Notes under the pieces: model-generated | Database searches by the model: none | Seen by the model: only the letters and a program-made list of their open reading frames with translations | What the model was told of the DNA's origin: nothing | Made by a program: the position numbers and the translations under genes | Assembly: GCF_006438825.1 (NCBI RefSeq) | Contig: NZ_RCZP01000021.1 | Location: 1-64,000 of the forward strand | Source of the DNA: Muricoccus nepalensis | GTDB lineage: Bacteria; Pseudomonadota; Alphaproteobacteria; Acetobacterales; Acetobacteraceae | Length of the DNA stretch: 64,000 nucleotides | Reading direction: 5' to 3' | In this document: one piece after another, positions 38,656-48,566 of the stretch | Layout of the letters: the number at the start of each line of letters is the position of its first letter | Position numbering within the stretch: the stretch's first letter is position 1

Positions 38656-40821
38656 TCAGGGCAGCCAGACCTCGATGGTGCCCGGCCGCGGCTGCGGGCG
38701 GTAGCCGGAGAAGTCCTGCACCCGCGCGGCGATGCCGCCCGCGGACAGCACGCCGGCAATGCCCTCCGCGTTGCCCGCGTCGACCGGGAAGAAGTAGCGG
38801 ACGAGCGGGAAGCTCGGTCCCCTCTCGCCTCGGCGGGTCACGAGGTCCGGGAAGCGCGCGCCGAGCTCGGCCAGGGGCCGCTCGGACCGCTCCTGCGCGG
38901 CCTGGGAGAGCATGCGCACGATCACCCGGGCCGGGAGAGACGGCGGCAGCACCGTCACCGCCGCCGTGGGCGCCGGCGGCGGTTCCGGAGCGGCCGGCGG
39001 GGAGAGGGGCGGCGCGGCCGGGGCTTCGGCGGTCGTGGCCGGTGCTGGGGCCGGTGGCGCTGCCGCTGTCGTCGCCGGCGCGGGCACCGGCGGGGCGGCG
39101 GGCGGCTCGGGGGCGGCCTCGCTCCGGACGGTCGCTCGATCGGGAAGATCCGGGAGCGCGGGCGGAGACGCGGGGGTGGGCTCCGGCACGGCCTCGACGG
39201 TCGCTGCGGGCTCGGGCCGGAGAGGCGGGCTGGGCGGCGCGGCGAGGGGAGCCGGGGCCGGAGGGTTCTCCGGGACGGGGGGATTCGTGCTTGCCGGTGC
39301 CGGTGCGGATGTCGATGCCGCGGCGAGGGATGGAGCGGCTTCGCTGCCCTGGCTCCCGCGCTGGCCCTCTTCCTCGGTGGCGGCCGGGGCGAGGCCCGCC
39401 CGCTGCATCAGCCAGGCCCGGACAGGGGCGACCCGCGCGAGCGGACTGTCCGGCGGCGCGTCCTTCGACCGTTCCAGCGCGAAGGCGGCGCCGCCGAGAA
39501 GAAGCAGCAGCGCGGCGGCGTAAGCCCAGCCGTGCCCGCGTCGGGCCGGCGGCTCGGGCCGCACCGCCGCGGCGGGAAGCGGCGCCACCGGCCTGGCGCC
39601 GGACGGCGGCACGGCCACGGAGGGCTCCGGGGTGACCGGGCGGGCGGCCGGCGCCGGCATTGGGCGCGGCGCGGGTTCCGGGGGGAGGTCGGCGCGCGGG
39701 GGGGACGGCGCGGCGTCGCTCCTCGCGGCCGGTGCAGCAACCGGTGCCTCGGCGGGGGGCGGGACGGCGAGTTCCGGCTCGGCCGGGGTAGCCAGGGAGA
39801 GGGGGGCGGGTTCCTCCGCGGCGGGCGAGGGCACCGGAGTCCCAGGCGGCTCCGGAGGCACGGCCAATTCGGGCTCGACCGGGGGCTGCGGCGGGATGGC
39901 GATGTCGTCGGACGCCTCGACCACCGCCGGGGCGGGCGGCTCCTCCGCGGGAGGATCGGCCCGCTTCCCCTCGGGAGCTTTCGCGACGGGGGCGGGCGCC
40001 GGGGCGGGCCCGAGCGTGTCCACCCAGCGGGCGGCGGCGTCCACGAGGTGCGGGCGCGCGGGCGAGCCGGACGGGGCGGCCGCGCCGGGGGCGGGCGGCT
40101 CGGCGAAGACCTTGGGCAGCGCGCTCGGGTGGACGATCTGCGCGGAGCCCGCCGCGTGGCGCGTGGCCTCGAGGACGTGGTGGGCGGTGACCTCCGGCGC
40201 CCCGTCCAGCGAGGCCGCGAAGGCGGCGGCGGCGGTGAGCACGTTGATGAGCCGCGGCACGCCGCCCGAGCGGCGGGCGAGCTCCTCCACCGCCTCGGCG
40301 GTGAAGAGGTCGCGCGGGTAGCCGGCCGCGTCCAGGCGGGCCGCGATGAAGCCCGGCAGCTCCGCCCGTGCCACGGGTCCGAGGGTCACCGCCGCCGCGG
40401 GGCGGCCGAGCGCCTCCAGCCGGCGCAGGAGGGAGGGCAGGCCGGCGAGGATGCGGGCGGGCACCGTGCCGTCCCGCCCCGGGGCGAGCAGGGCGGCGAG
40501 CTGGGCGTCCGTCGCGCGGTCCGCCTCGTCGAGCAGCAGGAGGGTGTCGTCGCGCTCCGGCCGGTAGGTCAGCAGGTCGTGCGTCGTGCGCAGGTGGCGA
40601 AGGCCGGGATGGCGCGCGCGGAGGGCCTCGGCCAAGTCGCCGAGGAGCAGCGTCTTGCCGGTTCCCGGGGCGCCGACCAGCGCGACGACCGGTGCGCCCC
40701 CCTCGAGCGCCTCCAGGACGCGGCGGCGGGCGTCGTCGAGGGCGGCGTGCGGGATGAGCTGGCGCGCGGCCTCCGCCGGGGGCGCCCCCGGCCCGATTGC
40801 GGCGTCGGTCGCGCGGTACAA
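38656..40821 (-). CDS. ExeA/DamX-like membrane AAA ATPase with Pro-rich linkers
   Basis: 721 residues from TTG 40821, preceded by GAGGAGG. Residues 20-260 are an ExeA/GspA-type AAA domain: VALVGAPGTGKTLLLGDLAEAL (Walker A), TLLLLDEADRATDAQLAALL (Walker B) and ARRSGGVPRLINVLTAAAA (sensor 2). Residues ~270-430 and ~470-630 are low-complexity Pro/Ala/Glu linkers, split by one transmembrane helix (WAYAAALLLLLGGAAFAL, near 440). The last ~90 residues form a small alpha/beta domain (RVIVRMLSQAAQ, VRYFFPVDAGNAEGIAGVLSAGGIAARVQDFSG). Cytosolic ATPase plus extracytoplasmic wall-facing end resembles GspA and DamX, which insert secretin or septal components. No type II secretion genes are nearby. Confidence 0.82.
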   Translation of the reverse strand: MYRATDAAIGPGAPPAEAARQLIPHAALDDARRRVLEALEGGAPVVALVGAPGTGKTLLLGDLAEALRARHPGLRHLRTTHDLLTYRPERDDTLLLLDEADRATDAQLAALLAPGRDGTVPARILAGLPSLLRRLEALGRPAAAVTLGPVARAELPGFIAARLDAAGYPRDLFTAEAVEELARRSGGVPRLINVLTAAAAFAASLDGAPEVTAHHVLEATRHAAGSAQIVHPSALPKVFAEPPAPGAAAPSGSPARPHLVDAAARWVDTLGPAPAPAPVAKAPEGKRADPPAEEPPAPAVVEASDDIAIPPQPPVEPELAVPPEPPGTPVPSPAAEEPAPLSLATPAEPELAVPPPAEAPVAAPAARSDAAPSPPRADLPPEPAPRPMPAPAARPVTPEPSVAVPPSGARPVAPLPAAAVRPEPPARRGHGWAYAAALLLLLGGAAFALERSKDAPPDSPLARVAPVRAWLMQRAGLAPAATEEEGQRGSQGSEAAPSLAAASTSAPAPASTNPPVPENPPAPAPLAAPPSPPLRPEPAATVEAVPEPTPASPPALPDLPDRATVRSEAAPEPPAAPPVPAPATTAAAPPAPAPATTAEAPAAPPLSPPAAPEPPPAPTAAVTVLPPSLPARVIVRMLSQAAQERSERPLAELGARFPDLVTRRGERGPSFPLVRYFFPVDAGNAEGIAGVLSAGGIAARVQDFSGYRPQPRPGTIEVWLP

Positions 40822-40970
40822 ACGGCCTCCTCACGAGAAATGCGACGGGCGTCATAACCCAGAACGGCCCGAGTCCGATCCCTTCGGCCCGGATGGGAGG
40901 GGGTTATGGCGATGAGTTGAAGACCCCGCCCGGGCCCGCCGGCGCCGCGCGGGCCGGCGGCCCGCCCCGG

Positions 40971-42056
40971 TCAGCGCTGCCCGAGCGGGGCGACGCCGGC
41001 CTCCTCGGCCAGGCGGTCCAGCAGGGAGAGGAGGGCCGGCGGGAGCGGGACGCCGCGCGCCACCCGGTCCCGCCGGCGCTCGGCGCGGAGCTCGCCGGGG
41101 GTGCGGATGCGGTCCACGCCGGGGAGCTTCGCGGAGCTGCGGAGGTCCGCGAGGTGCCGCGCGACCTCCGCCTGGAAGGCCGCGGGGTCGAGGAAGCGGG
41201 CGACGTCGAGGGCGATGAGGACGTGGCCGGTCTCCGTCACCGTGCGGTCGTCGGCGTTGAAGTCCACCACGTCGCGCCCGAAGGCCGCGCGGTTGAGCGG
41301 GCCGGCGAGGAGGCCGAGCACGAGGGCGAGCCCGCTGCCCTTGTAGCCGCCGACCGGCAGAAGGATGCCCTCGTGGCTGCGGGCGGGGTCGGTCAGCGGC
41401 TCGCCGGTCCGGGCGTCGATCATCCAGCCCTCCGGCATGGGCGCGCCGCGCAGCGCGTGGCCCTTCACCGTGCCGTAGGAGACGACGGTGGTGGCCATGT
41501 CGAGCACCACGGGGTCGGCCTCGCCCATGGGGATGGCGATGGCGAGCGGGTTGGTGCCGAGGAGCGACTCGGTGCCGCCCCAGGGCGCCATGTGGTTGGC
41601 GCTGGCGACCACCGTGTAGATGCCGACCATCCCGGCCGCGAGCGGCAGGCAGGCGTGGACGGCGCCCGAGCCCGCGTGGTTGGAGCCCCGCGCGCCGACC
41701 CAGGCGATGCCGGCCTCCCGCGCGATCTCGACCGCCGTTTCGGCCGTGCGGGACATCACGAGGTGGCCGAGGCCGTTGTCGCCCTCCACCATCGCGACCG
41801 CGGGCGCCAGGCGGCGCACGGTGATGTCGGGCTGCGGCTTGGCCCCGCCCGCGCGGAGGCGGCGGACGTATTGCGGCAGGCGGAAGATGCCGTGGGCGTC
41901 GGCGCCGGTGAGGTCCGCCTCCACCATGAGTTCGGCGGCGCGGGCGGCGTCGGCGGGGCGCAGGCCCTCCGCGGCCAGGACGTCGGCGGCGAAGGCGATC
42001 ATCGCCTCCGCGCGGTGGCGGGGGAGGGTGGCGGCGGTGGCGTCGTCGAGGGCCAT
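40971..42056 (-). CDS. Ldh-family NAD(P)-dependent 2-hydroxyacid dehydrogenase
   Basis: 361 residues of the malate/L-sulfolactate dehydrogenase type II family, unrelated to classic LDH. Recognisable blocks: AAELMVEADLTGADAHGIFRLPQYVRRLRAG (catalytic His in DAHG), GIAWVGARGSNHAGSGAVHA, ASANHMAPWGGTESLLGTNPLAIAIP, VVLDMATTVVSYG and LPVGGYKGSGLALVLGLLAGPLNRA. The reaction is NAD(P)-linked oxidation of a small 2-hydroxyacid or reduction of the oxoacid or an imine. It starts 4 bases after the amidohydrolase stop, so the two probably share a transcript and pathway. Confidence 0.92.
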   Translation of the reverse strand: MALDDATAATLPRHRAEAMIAFAADVLAAEGLRPADAARAAELMVEADLTGADAHGIFRLPQYVRRLRAGGAKPQPDITVRRLAPAVAMVEGDNGLGHLVMSRTAETAVEIAREAGIAWVGARGSNHAGSGAVHACLPLAAGMVGIYTVVASANHMAPWGGTESLLGTNPLAIAIPMGEADPVVLDMATTVVSYGTVKGHALRGAPMPEGWMIDARTGEPLTDPARSHEGILLPVGGYKGSGLALVLGLLAGPLNRAAFGRDVVDFNADDRTVTETGHVLIALDVARFLDPAAFQAEVARHLADLRSSAKLPGVDRIRTPGELRAERRRDRVARGVPLPPALLSLLDRLAEEAGVAPLGQR

Positions 42057-42060
42057 GGCG

Positions 42061-43062
42061 TCAGGCCGCGACCGGCGTGCCGAGGAGGCGCCGCGCGTTG
42101 CCGGAGAGGATGGCCGCGCGCGCGGCGGAGTCCGGGATGGCCTCCTCGATCTCCCCCACGCCGCGGGTGGTGCCCATGTCGAAGGGGTAGTCGGTGCCGA
42201 AGAGGATGCGCTCCGGGCCGACCTCGTCGAGCAGGAAGCGCAGCGCGCCGGGGGCGTGGGTGATGCTGTCGTAGAGCAGGCGGCCGAGGCTTTCCACGGG
42301 GTCGCCCTTCAGCCGCGCCCGCGGTTCCTGCCGGACCTTCCACCCGTGGCGGAAGCGGCCGGCCTGGAAGGGCACGAAGCCGCCGGCGTGGGAGAGGAGG
42401 AAGCGGATGTTTGGGTGCCGCTCGATCACGCCGCCGAAGACGAGGGAGGCGGCGGCGATGGTGGTCTCCAGCGGGTTGCCGATGAGGTTGGTCAGGTAGT
42501 AGCCGCGCATCCGCTCGGCCGCGACGACCTTGTGGGGATGGACGAGGACGAGCAGCGCGTGGCGGTCCAGCACCTCCCACACGGCGTCCAGCGCGGGGTC
42601 GTCGAGGTTGCGGCCGGCGATGTTGCTGCCGAGGTGCAGGCCGCGCAGGCCGTGCTGCGTCACCGCGCGCTCGAGGGTCGCGGCGGCGCCGGCGGGGTCC
42701 TGCATGGCGGCGGTGGCCAGGCCCAGGAAGCGGTCGGGGTGCTGGCGGCAGAGGGCGCCGATGGCCTCGTTCTGGATCTCCGAGACCGCGGCGGCGGCGC
42801 CGGTGTCGGCCTCGTAGAGGAAGGTGTGGGGGATGTTGCAGACGACGTGCAGGTCCACGCGCTGCGCCGCCATGTCGGCGAAGCGGCGCTCCAGGTCCCA
42901 GGCGGCGCGGGGGAAGGGGTTCTGCTTCACGTCGAGGATCTCGAGGAGGGCCGCGTCGTCGCTGACGCGCGTGAGGCGCGGCGCGAGCGCGGGCACGTCC
43001 CGCGCGATGGCGGCGATCATCGCCTCGGTCAGGACATGCGTGTGCGCGTCGATCACGGTCAT
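42061..43062 (-). CDS. amidohydrolase-family decarboxylase/hydrolase
   Basis: 333 residues of the ACMS-decarboxylase-like amidohydrolase family. Metal ligands are visible in VIDAHTHVLTE (HxH), LVHPHKVV (His), FLLSHAGGFVPFQ (His) and ILFGTDYPFDMG (Asp). Relatives include aminocarboxymuconate-semialdehyde decarboxylase and gamma-resorcylate decarboxylase, which use one zinc or manganese ion for non-oxidative decarboxylation. Substrate is not given by sequence. It is upstream of and nearly touching the Ldh-family gene, and divergent from two Bug proteins that may import the substrate. Confidence 0.88.
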   Translation of the reverse strand: MTVIDAHTHVLTEAMIAAIARDVPALAPRLTRVSDDAALLEILDVKQNPFPRAAWDLERRFADMAAQRVDLHVVCNIPHTFLYEADTGAAAAVSEIQNEAIGALCRQHPDRFLGLATAAMQDPAGAAATLERAVTQHGLRGLHLGSNIAGRNLDDPALDAVWEVLDRHALLVLVHPHKVVAAERMRGYYLTNLIGNPLETTIAAASLVFGGVIERHPNIRFLLSHAGGFVPFQAGRFRHGWKVRQEPRARLKGDPVESLGRLLYDSITHAPGALRFLLDEVGPERILFGTDYPFDMGTTRGVGEIEEAIPDSAARAAILSGNARRLLGTPVAA

Positions 43063-43153
43063 GGCGTTCCCCCTCGGCCCGGCTTGGCCGGTGCCTTTCG
43101 CCCCCCGTCATAGGGCGGATGCCGGGGCAGGGGTAGGCGGCCCCGGGCGGCGC

Positions 43154-43178
43154 TTGACAGGCCTCGTGGCGGCCTGTG
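43154..43178 (+). promoter_or_regulatory. -35 box with overlapping inverted repeat
   Basis: A perfect TTGACA at 43154-43159 begins a stretch in which CAGGCC and GGCCTG form an inverted repeat around TCGTGGC, in the divergent gap before the Bug gene at 43231. The matching -10 box is weak. The repeat could be an operator. Confidence 0.35.
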
Positions 43179-43230
43179 TCCTCCCCGCCGAAGCGGCACG
43201 CGGGACCACCGCGGCCCGGGGGGATCCGCG

Positions 43231-44205
43231 ATGCGCCGATGGCTGCTGGCCTGCACGATGGCCGCTCTCGCGGGGCTGGCGCCGCGGGGCGTCGCGGCGC
43301 AGGCCGCCTATCCCGACCGCCCCATCCGCGTGATCGAGCCCCTGGCCGCGGGCAGCGCGGTGGACGTGGTGGTGCGGATCGTGGCCGAGCGGATGGGCGA
43401 CCTCCTCGGCCAGCGGCTGCTGATCGAGAACCAGACCGGCGCCTCCGGGATGATCGGGATGCGCGCCGGGGCGCGGGCGCCGGCGGACGGCTACACGCTG
43501 CTGGCGGTGAACGACGCCGTGCTGACCATGCTGCCGAATCTCAACGCCCAGGCCGGCTACGACCCGCTGCGCGACTTCGCGCCCATCGGGCAGATCGTGC
43601 GGATCCGCTGGGCGCTCGTGGCCCACCCCTCGGCGCCCGCGACCGACATCGCCGGGATGATCGCGCAGGCGCGGGCGCGGCCGGGGGTGATCGACTACGC
43701 CTCCGGCGGCGCGGGCAGCCCGCAGCACATCGCGATGGAGATGTTCCTCCAGCGCGCGGGCGTGCGGATGAACCACATCTCCTACCGCGGCGCGACGCCG
43801 GCGCTGACGGCGGTGACGGCGGGCGAGGTGCCCTACGGCTTCTTCGGCCTGCCCACGCCGAACCCCTTCGTGCGCGACGGGCAGCTTCGCGTGCTCGGCA
43901 CCGCCGGCCCCGCGCGCATCGCCTCCTTCCCGGACGCGCCGACGATCGCGGAGTCGGGGCTGCCCGGCTTCTCCTTCTTCACCTGGGGCGCCTTCCTCGC
44001 GCCCGCCGGCACGCCGCCCGCGGTGGTGGCGCGGCTGAGCGCCGCGCTGCGCGAGGCGCTGGCGGTGCCGGCCGTGCGGGAACGGCTGGAGGGGCTCGGC
44101 TACGAGGTGGTGGGCAACGCGCCCGAGGCCTTCGCGGAGGTCCTGGCGCGCGACCACGCGGCGATGGCGGAGCTCATCCGCACCGCCGGCATCCGGATGG
44201 AATAG
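43231..44205 (+). CDS. Bug/TctC-family solute-binding protein
   Basis: 324 residues. Signal peptide RRWLLACTMAALAGLAPRGVAAQA; mature start YPDRPIRVIEPLAAGSAVDVVVRIVAERM, then LIENQTGASGMIGMRAGARAPADGYTLLAVND, and the domain-2 blocks IDYASGGAGSPQHIAMEMFLQRAGV and HISYRGATPALTAVTAGEV. These are standard for carboxylate-binding Bug receptors. It is divergent from the amidohydrolase/Ldh pair and 22 bases upstream of another Bug gene, so it probably binds a substrate or product of that pair. TctA/TctB partners are not in the window. Confidence 0.93.
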   Translation: MRRWLLACTMAALAGLAPRGVAAQAAYPDRPIRVIEPLAAGSAVDVVVRIVAERMGDLLGQRLLIENQTGASGMIGMRAGARAPADGYTLLAVNDAVLTMLPNLNAQAGYDPLRDFAPIGQIVRIRWALVAHPSAPATDIAGMIAQARARPGVIDYASGGAGSPQHIAMEMFLQRAGVRMNHISYRGATPALTAVTAGEVPYGFFGLPTPNPFVRDGQLRVLGTAGPARIASFPDAPTIAESGLPGFSFFTWGAFLAPAGTPPAVVARLSAALREALAVPAVRERLEGLGYEVVGNAPEAFAEVLARDHAAMAELIRTAGIRME

Positions 44206-44227
44206 CGCGCCCACAAGGAGACGACCC

Positions 44228-45217
44228 ATGACGGCCATCGCCCGCCGGCTCCTGGGGGCCGCGCTGATCCCCGCCCTCGCGCGGCCCCTGCTCGTCCGGC
44301 CGGCCCTGGCGCAGGCCTGGCCGTCGCGGCCGGTGCGGCTGGTGGTGCCGCTGGTGCCCGGGGGCACGACCGACCTCATCGCGCGGCTGATCGCCGAGCC
44401 GCTGGGGCGCGCAATCGGCGGGAACGTGGTCGTGGAGAACCGGCCCGGCGCGAACGGCTGGATCGCGAACGAGTACGTCATGCGCGAGCGGCCGGACGGG
44501 CACACGCTGATCGTCAACAACGTCTCCACCCACGGCATCAACTCCGCCATGGCGGGCGACCGGGCGCTGGTGCCCTCCCGCGGGCTGGTGCCGGTCACGA
44601 ACCTCATCGAGGCCGCGCAGGTCTTCCTCTCGCCGGCGGAGTTCCCGGCGGCGTCCCTCGCCGAGTTCGTGGCGCGCGCCCGGGCCGCGCCCTCGCCGCT
44701 CGTCTACGCCTCCGCGGGGGTGGGGTCCTACCAGCACATCGACCTCGAGACCTTCGCCAGCCGGGCCGGGATCACGCTCACCCACCTGCCGCTGCGCGGC
44801 GCGGGGGAGATGGTGCCGGTGATGCTGCGGGGCGACGCGCAGATCACCGAGTTCAACATCGCGGCCGCCCTGCCGCACATCCAGGCCGGGCGGCTGCGGG
44901 CCCTGGCCGTCGTCTCGCGGGAGAGGGTGGCGGTCCTGCCGGGGGTGCCGACCACGATCGAGGCGGGCTTCCCGGACCTGGTCACCACCCTCTGGAACGG
45001 CCTCTTCGCGCCGGCCGGGACGCCCGCGCCCCTCGTCGCCACCCTGCACGGCGAGGTCACCCGCATCCTGCGCGACCAGGAGGTGCTCGCGAACCTCGAG
45101 CGCCAGGCGGTGCGGGCCACGCCCAGCGAGAGCCCGGCCGCCTTCGCCGACTACGTCGCGGCGGACGTCGCGCGGTGGACCGCCCTGACCCGCGAGTTCA
45201 ACATCGCCCTCAACTGA
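44228..45217 (+). CDS. Bug/TctC-family solute-binding protein
   Basis: 329 residues with AAGGAGA upstream of the ATG. Signal peptide AIARRLLGAALIPALARPLLVRPALAQA; mature start WPSRPVRLVVPLVPGGTTDLIARLIAEPLG, VVENRPGANGWIANEYVMRERPDGHTLIVNN and domain-2 block VYASAGVGSYQHIDLETFASRAGITLTHLPLRGAGEMVPVML. It follows the previous Bug gene by 22 bases on the same strand, so the two are co-transcribed; they are paralogues, not duplicates of recent origin. Ligand unknown. Confidence 0.93.
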   Translation: MTAIARRLLGAALIPALARPLLVRPALAQAWPSRPVRLVVPLVPGGTTDLIARLIAEPLGRAIGGNVVVENRPGANGWIANEYVMRERPDGHTLIVNNVSTHGINSAMAGDRALVPSRGLVPVTNLIEAAQVFLSPAEFPAASLAEFVARARAAPSPLVYASAGVGSYQHIDLETFASRAGITLTHLPLRGAGEMVPVMLRGDAQITEFNIAAALPHIQAGRLRALAVVSRERVAVLPGVPTTIEAGFPDLVTTLWNGLFAPAGTPAPLVATLHGEVTRILRDQEVLANLERQAVRATPSESPAAFADYVAADVARWTALTREFNIALN

Positions 45218-45264
45218 CCGCGCCGGGCCGGACGGCATGATGGCACGCGCCTTGCTCACGTAAC

Positions 45265-45280
45265 CCGGCCAAGGGGCCGG
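45265..45280 (+). terminator. hairpin between Bug gene and ABC operon
   Basis: CCGGCC (45265-45270), loop AAGG and GGCCGG (45275-45280) form a perfect 6-base stem between the second Bug stop (45217) and the ATPase start (45293). It may terminate the Bug transcript or, being so close to the start codon, act as an attenuator. Confidence 0.4.
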
Positions 45281-45292
45281 TCGGCCAGGGGA

Positions 45293-46350
<1,058 letters not shown>

Positions 46351-46354
<4 letters not shown>

Positions 46355-47640
46355 ACGACATCAAGCGGCCCGGTCAGGGGCCAATCGGCCGGCGCGGCAT
46401 GCTGCGCGCGACGGCGGGCCTGGGCCTGGCCGGCGCGGCGACGCGTCTGGCCGCCCCCGCCGTTCACGCGCAGGAGCCGGTGGTGCTGCGCTACCTCGGC
46501 ACCGCCGTGAACCAGAGCGCCGAGATCGCCACGAAGGCGAAGCAGGACCTGGGCATCACCATCGAGTACATCCCGGTCACGACCGACGACGTGATCCGTC
46601 GGGCGGTGACGCAGCCCAACACCTTCGATCTGCTGGACATGGAGTACTTCTCCACCAAGCGCGTTGCCCCCTCGGGCAACCTGCAGGGGATCGAGGCGCG
46701 GCGGATCAAGCTGTTCGACAAGATCACGCCGGTCTTTACCCGCGGCGTCACCGCCGGCGGCAAGACCCTCGGCGACCAGGGCACCGCGCCGAAGAAGGTG
46801 CAGTTCCTGACGGGCCGCAACAGCAAGGAGTTCGCGACCTCCCCCACCGAGTGGATGTCGCTCATCCCCACCACCTACAACGCGGACACGCTGGGCATCC
46901 GCCCTGACCTGATCGGCCGGCCGATCGAGAGCTGGGCGGAGCTGCTGAACCCGCAGTTCAAGGGCAAGGCCTCGATCCTCAACATCCCCTCCATCGGCAT
47001 CATGGACGCGGCGATGGTGATGGAGGCGACCGGGCAGTATAAGTACCCGGACAAGGGCAACATGACGCGGGCCGAGATCGACCGCACCATGGCAATGCTG
47101 ACGGAGGCGAAGAAGGCCGGCCAGTTCCGCGCCTTCTGGTCCGACTTCAACGAGAGCGTGAACCTGATGGCCTCCGGCGAGACGGTCATCCAGTCCATGT
47201 GGTCCCCGGCCGTGACGAAGGTGCGCAGTCAGGGCGTCCAGTGCATCTACCAGCCCCTCAAGGAGGGCTACCGCGCCTGGGCGACCGGCTTCGGCATGCC
47301 GCGCACGCTGGAGGGCCGCAAGCTCGACGGTGCCTACGAATTCATCAACTGGTTCCTCTCGGGCTGGGCGGGCGCCTTCCTGAACCGCCAGGGATACTAC
47401 TCCGCGGTGCTGGAGACGGCCCAGGCCAACATGGAGCCCTACGAGTGGGCCTACTGGATGGAGGGCAAGCCGGCCGCGCAGGACATCAAGGCGCCGGACG
47501 GCTCGCTGCTCGAGAAGGCCGGCACGGTGCGCGACGGCGGCTCCTACGAGGAGCGGATGGGGCGCGTGGCCTGCTGGAACGCGGTAATGGACGAGAACAC
47601 CTATCTCATCCGCAAGTGGAACGAGTTCATCGCGGCGTGA
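46351..47640 (+). CDS. ABC transporter substrate-binding protein (PotD/type 1-like)
   Basis: 429 residues from ATG 46351. The N-terminus has a Tat motif (GRRGMLRATAGLGLAGAATRLAAPAVHAQ). Mature blocks include LRYLGTAVNQSAEIATKAKQDLGITIEYIPVTTDDVIRRAV, FDLLDMEYFSTKR, SLIPTTYNADTLGIRPDLI, SWAELLNPQFKGKASILNIPSIGIMDAAMVM and YEFINWFLSGWAGAFLNRQGYYSAV. The fold is that of periplasmic polyamine-binding proteins, but it is longer than PotD (about 350 residues) and the ligand cannot be deduced. The two permease genes follow directly. Confidence 0.9.
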
Positions 47641-48566
47641 TGGATGGGGCGGGGCGCGTGTCCGGGGTGAAGGTCGGGGACGCGCGCCCGGTGCGGCGCG
47701 GGCGGGGCGCGGCCTATTGGCAGGCGGCGCCCTTCGCCCTCCTGTTCCTCCTCTTCTTCATCGTGCCGCTGGTGCTGACCGTCGCCGTCTCCTTCTGGCG
47801 CTTCGACGACTACGTGCTGACGCCCGAGCTCAACCTCGACGCCTACCGCGAGATGTTCGAGGGCTGCATCGACCGGCTGCCCTCGCTCTGCGTGACCTTT
47901 GCGACCTATCTCTCGACCCTTCGCTTCGCGCTGATGGCCTGGGCGGTGACCCTCGTGCTCGGCTTCGCCATCGCCTACTTCCTTGCCTTCCACGTGCGCA
48001 GCGTGCCCATGCAGATGGCGCTCTTCCTGCTGTGCACCGTGCCGTTCTGGACCTCCAACATCATCCGCATGGTGGCCTGGGTGCCGCTGCTCGGGCGGAA
48101 CGGGCTCGTGAACCAGGCTTTGCAGGGTGTGGGCGCGACGGACGCGCCGCTGGACTGGCTGCTCTATTCGGAGTTCTCGGTCGTGCTCGCCTTCGTGCAC
48201 CTCTACACGCTGTTCATGATGGTGCCGATCTTCAACTCCATGGCCCGGATCGACCGGTCCCTGCTCGAGGCGGCGCGCGATGCCGGGGCCTCGAGCTGGC
48301 AGACGCTGTGGAACGTGGTGATCCCGCTCTGCAAGCCCGGCATCGTCATCGGCTCGATCTTCGTGCTGACCATCGTGATGGGCGACTTCGTGACGGTGGG
48401 CATCATGGGCGGGCAGCAGATCGCCTCCATCGGCAAGGTGATCCAGGTGCAGATGAGCTACCTCCAGTTCCCCGTCGCCGCCGCCAACGCGGTGGTGCTG
48501 CTCGGCATCGTGCTGCTGATGATCTGGGCGCTGACGAAGCTGGTCGACATCCGGCGGGAGCTGTGA
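47640..48566 (+). CDS. ABC transporter permease (PotB-like)
   Basis: 308 residues from ATG 47640, which shares one base with the previous TGA; GTG 47637 and 47658 are alternatives. Six helices are visible, beginning with WQAAPFALLFLLFFIVPLVLTVAVSFW. The EAA coupling loop is LLEAARDAGASSWQTLWNVVIPLCKPGI. TVPFWTSNIIRMVAWVPLLGRNGLVN is the usual PotB/YdcU block. It forms a heterodimer with the next permease. Confidence 0.92.
   Translation: MDGAGRVSGVKVGDARPVRRGRGAAYWQAAPFALLFLLFFIVPLVLTVAVSFWRFDDYVLTPELNLDAYREMFEGCIDRLPSLCVTFATYLSTLRFALMAWAVTLVLGFAIAYFLAFHVRSVPMQMALFLLCTVPFWTSNIIRMVAWVPLLGRNGLVNQALQGVGATDAPLDWLLYSEFSVVLAFVHLYTLFMMVPIFNSMARIDRSLLEAARDAGASSWQTLWNVVIPLCKPGIVIGSIFVLTIVMGDFVTVGIMGGQQIASIGKVIQVQMSYLQFPVAAANAVVLLGIVLLMIWALTKLVDIRREL

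Noticed and set aside
36949-40857. A 1302-codon open frame on the plus strand
   Set aside because: It lies antisense to four recognisable minus-strand genes and has a repetitive Gly/Arg composition without motifs.
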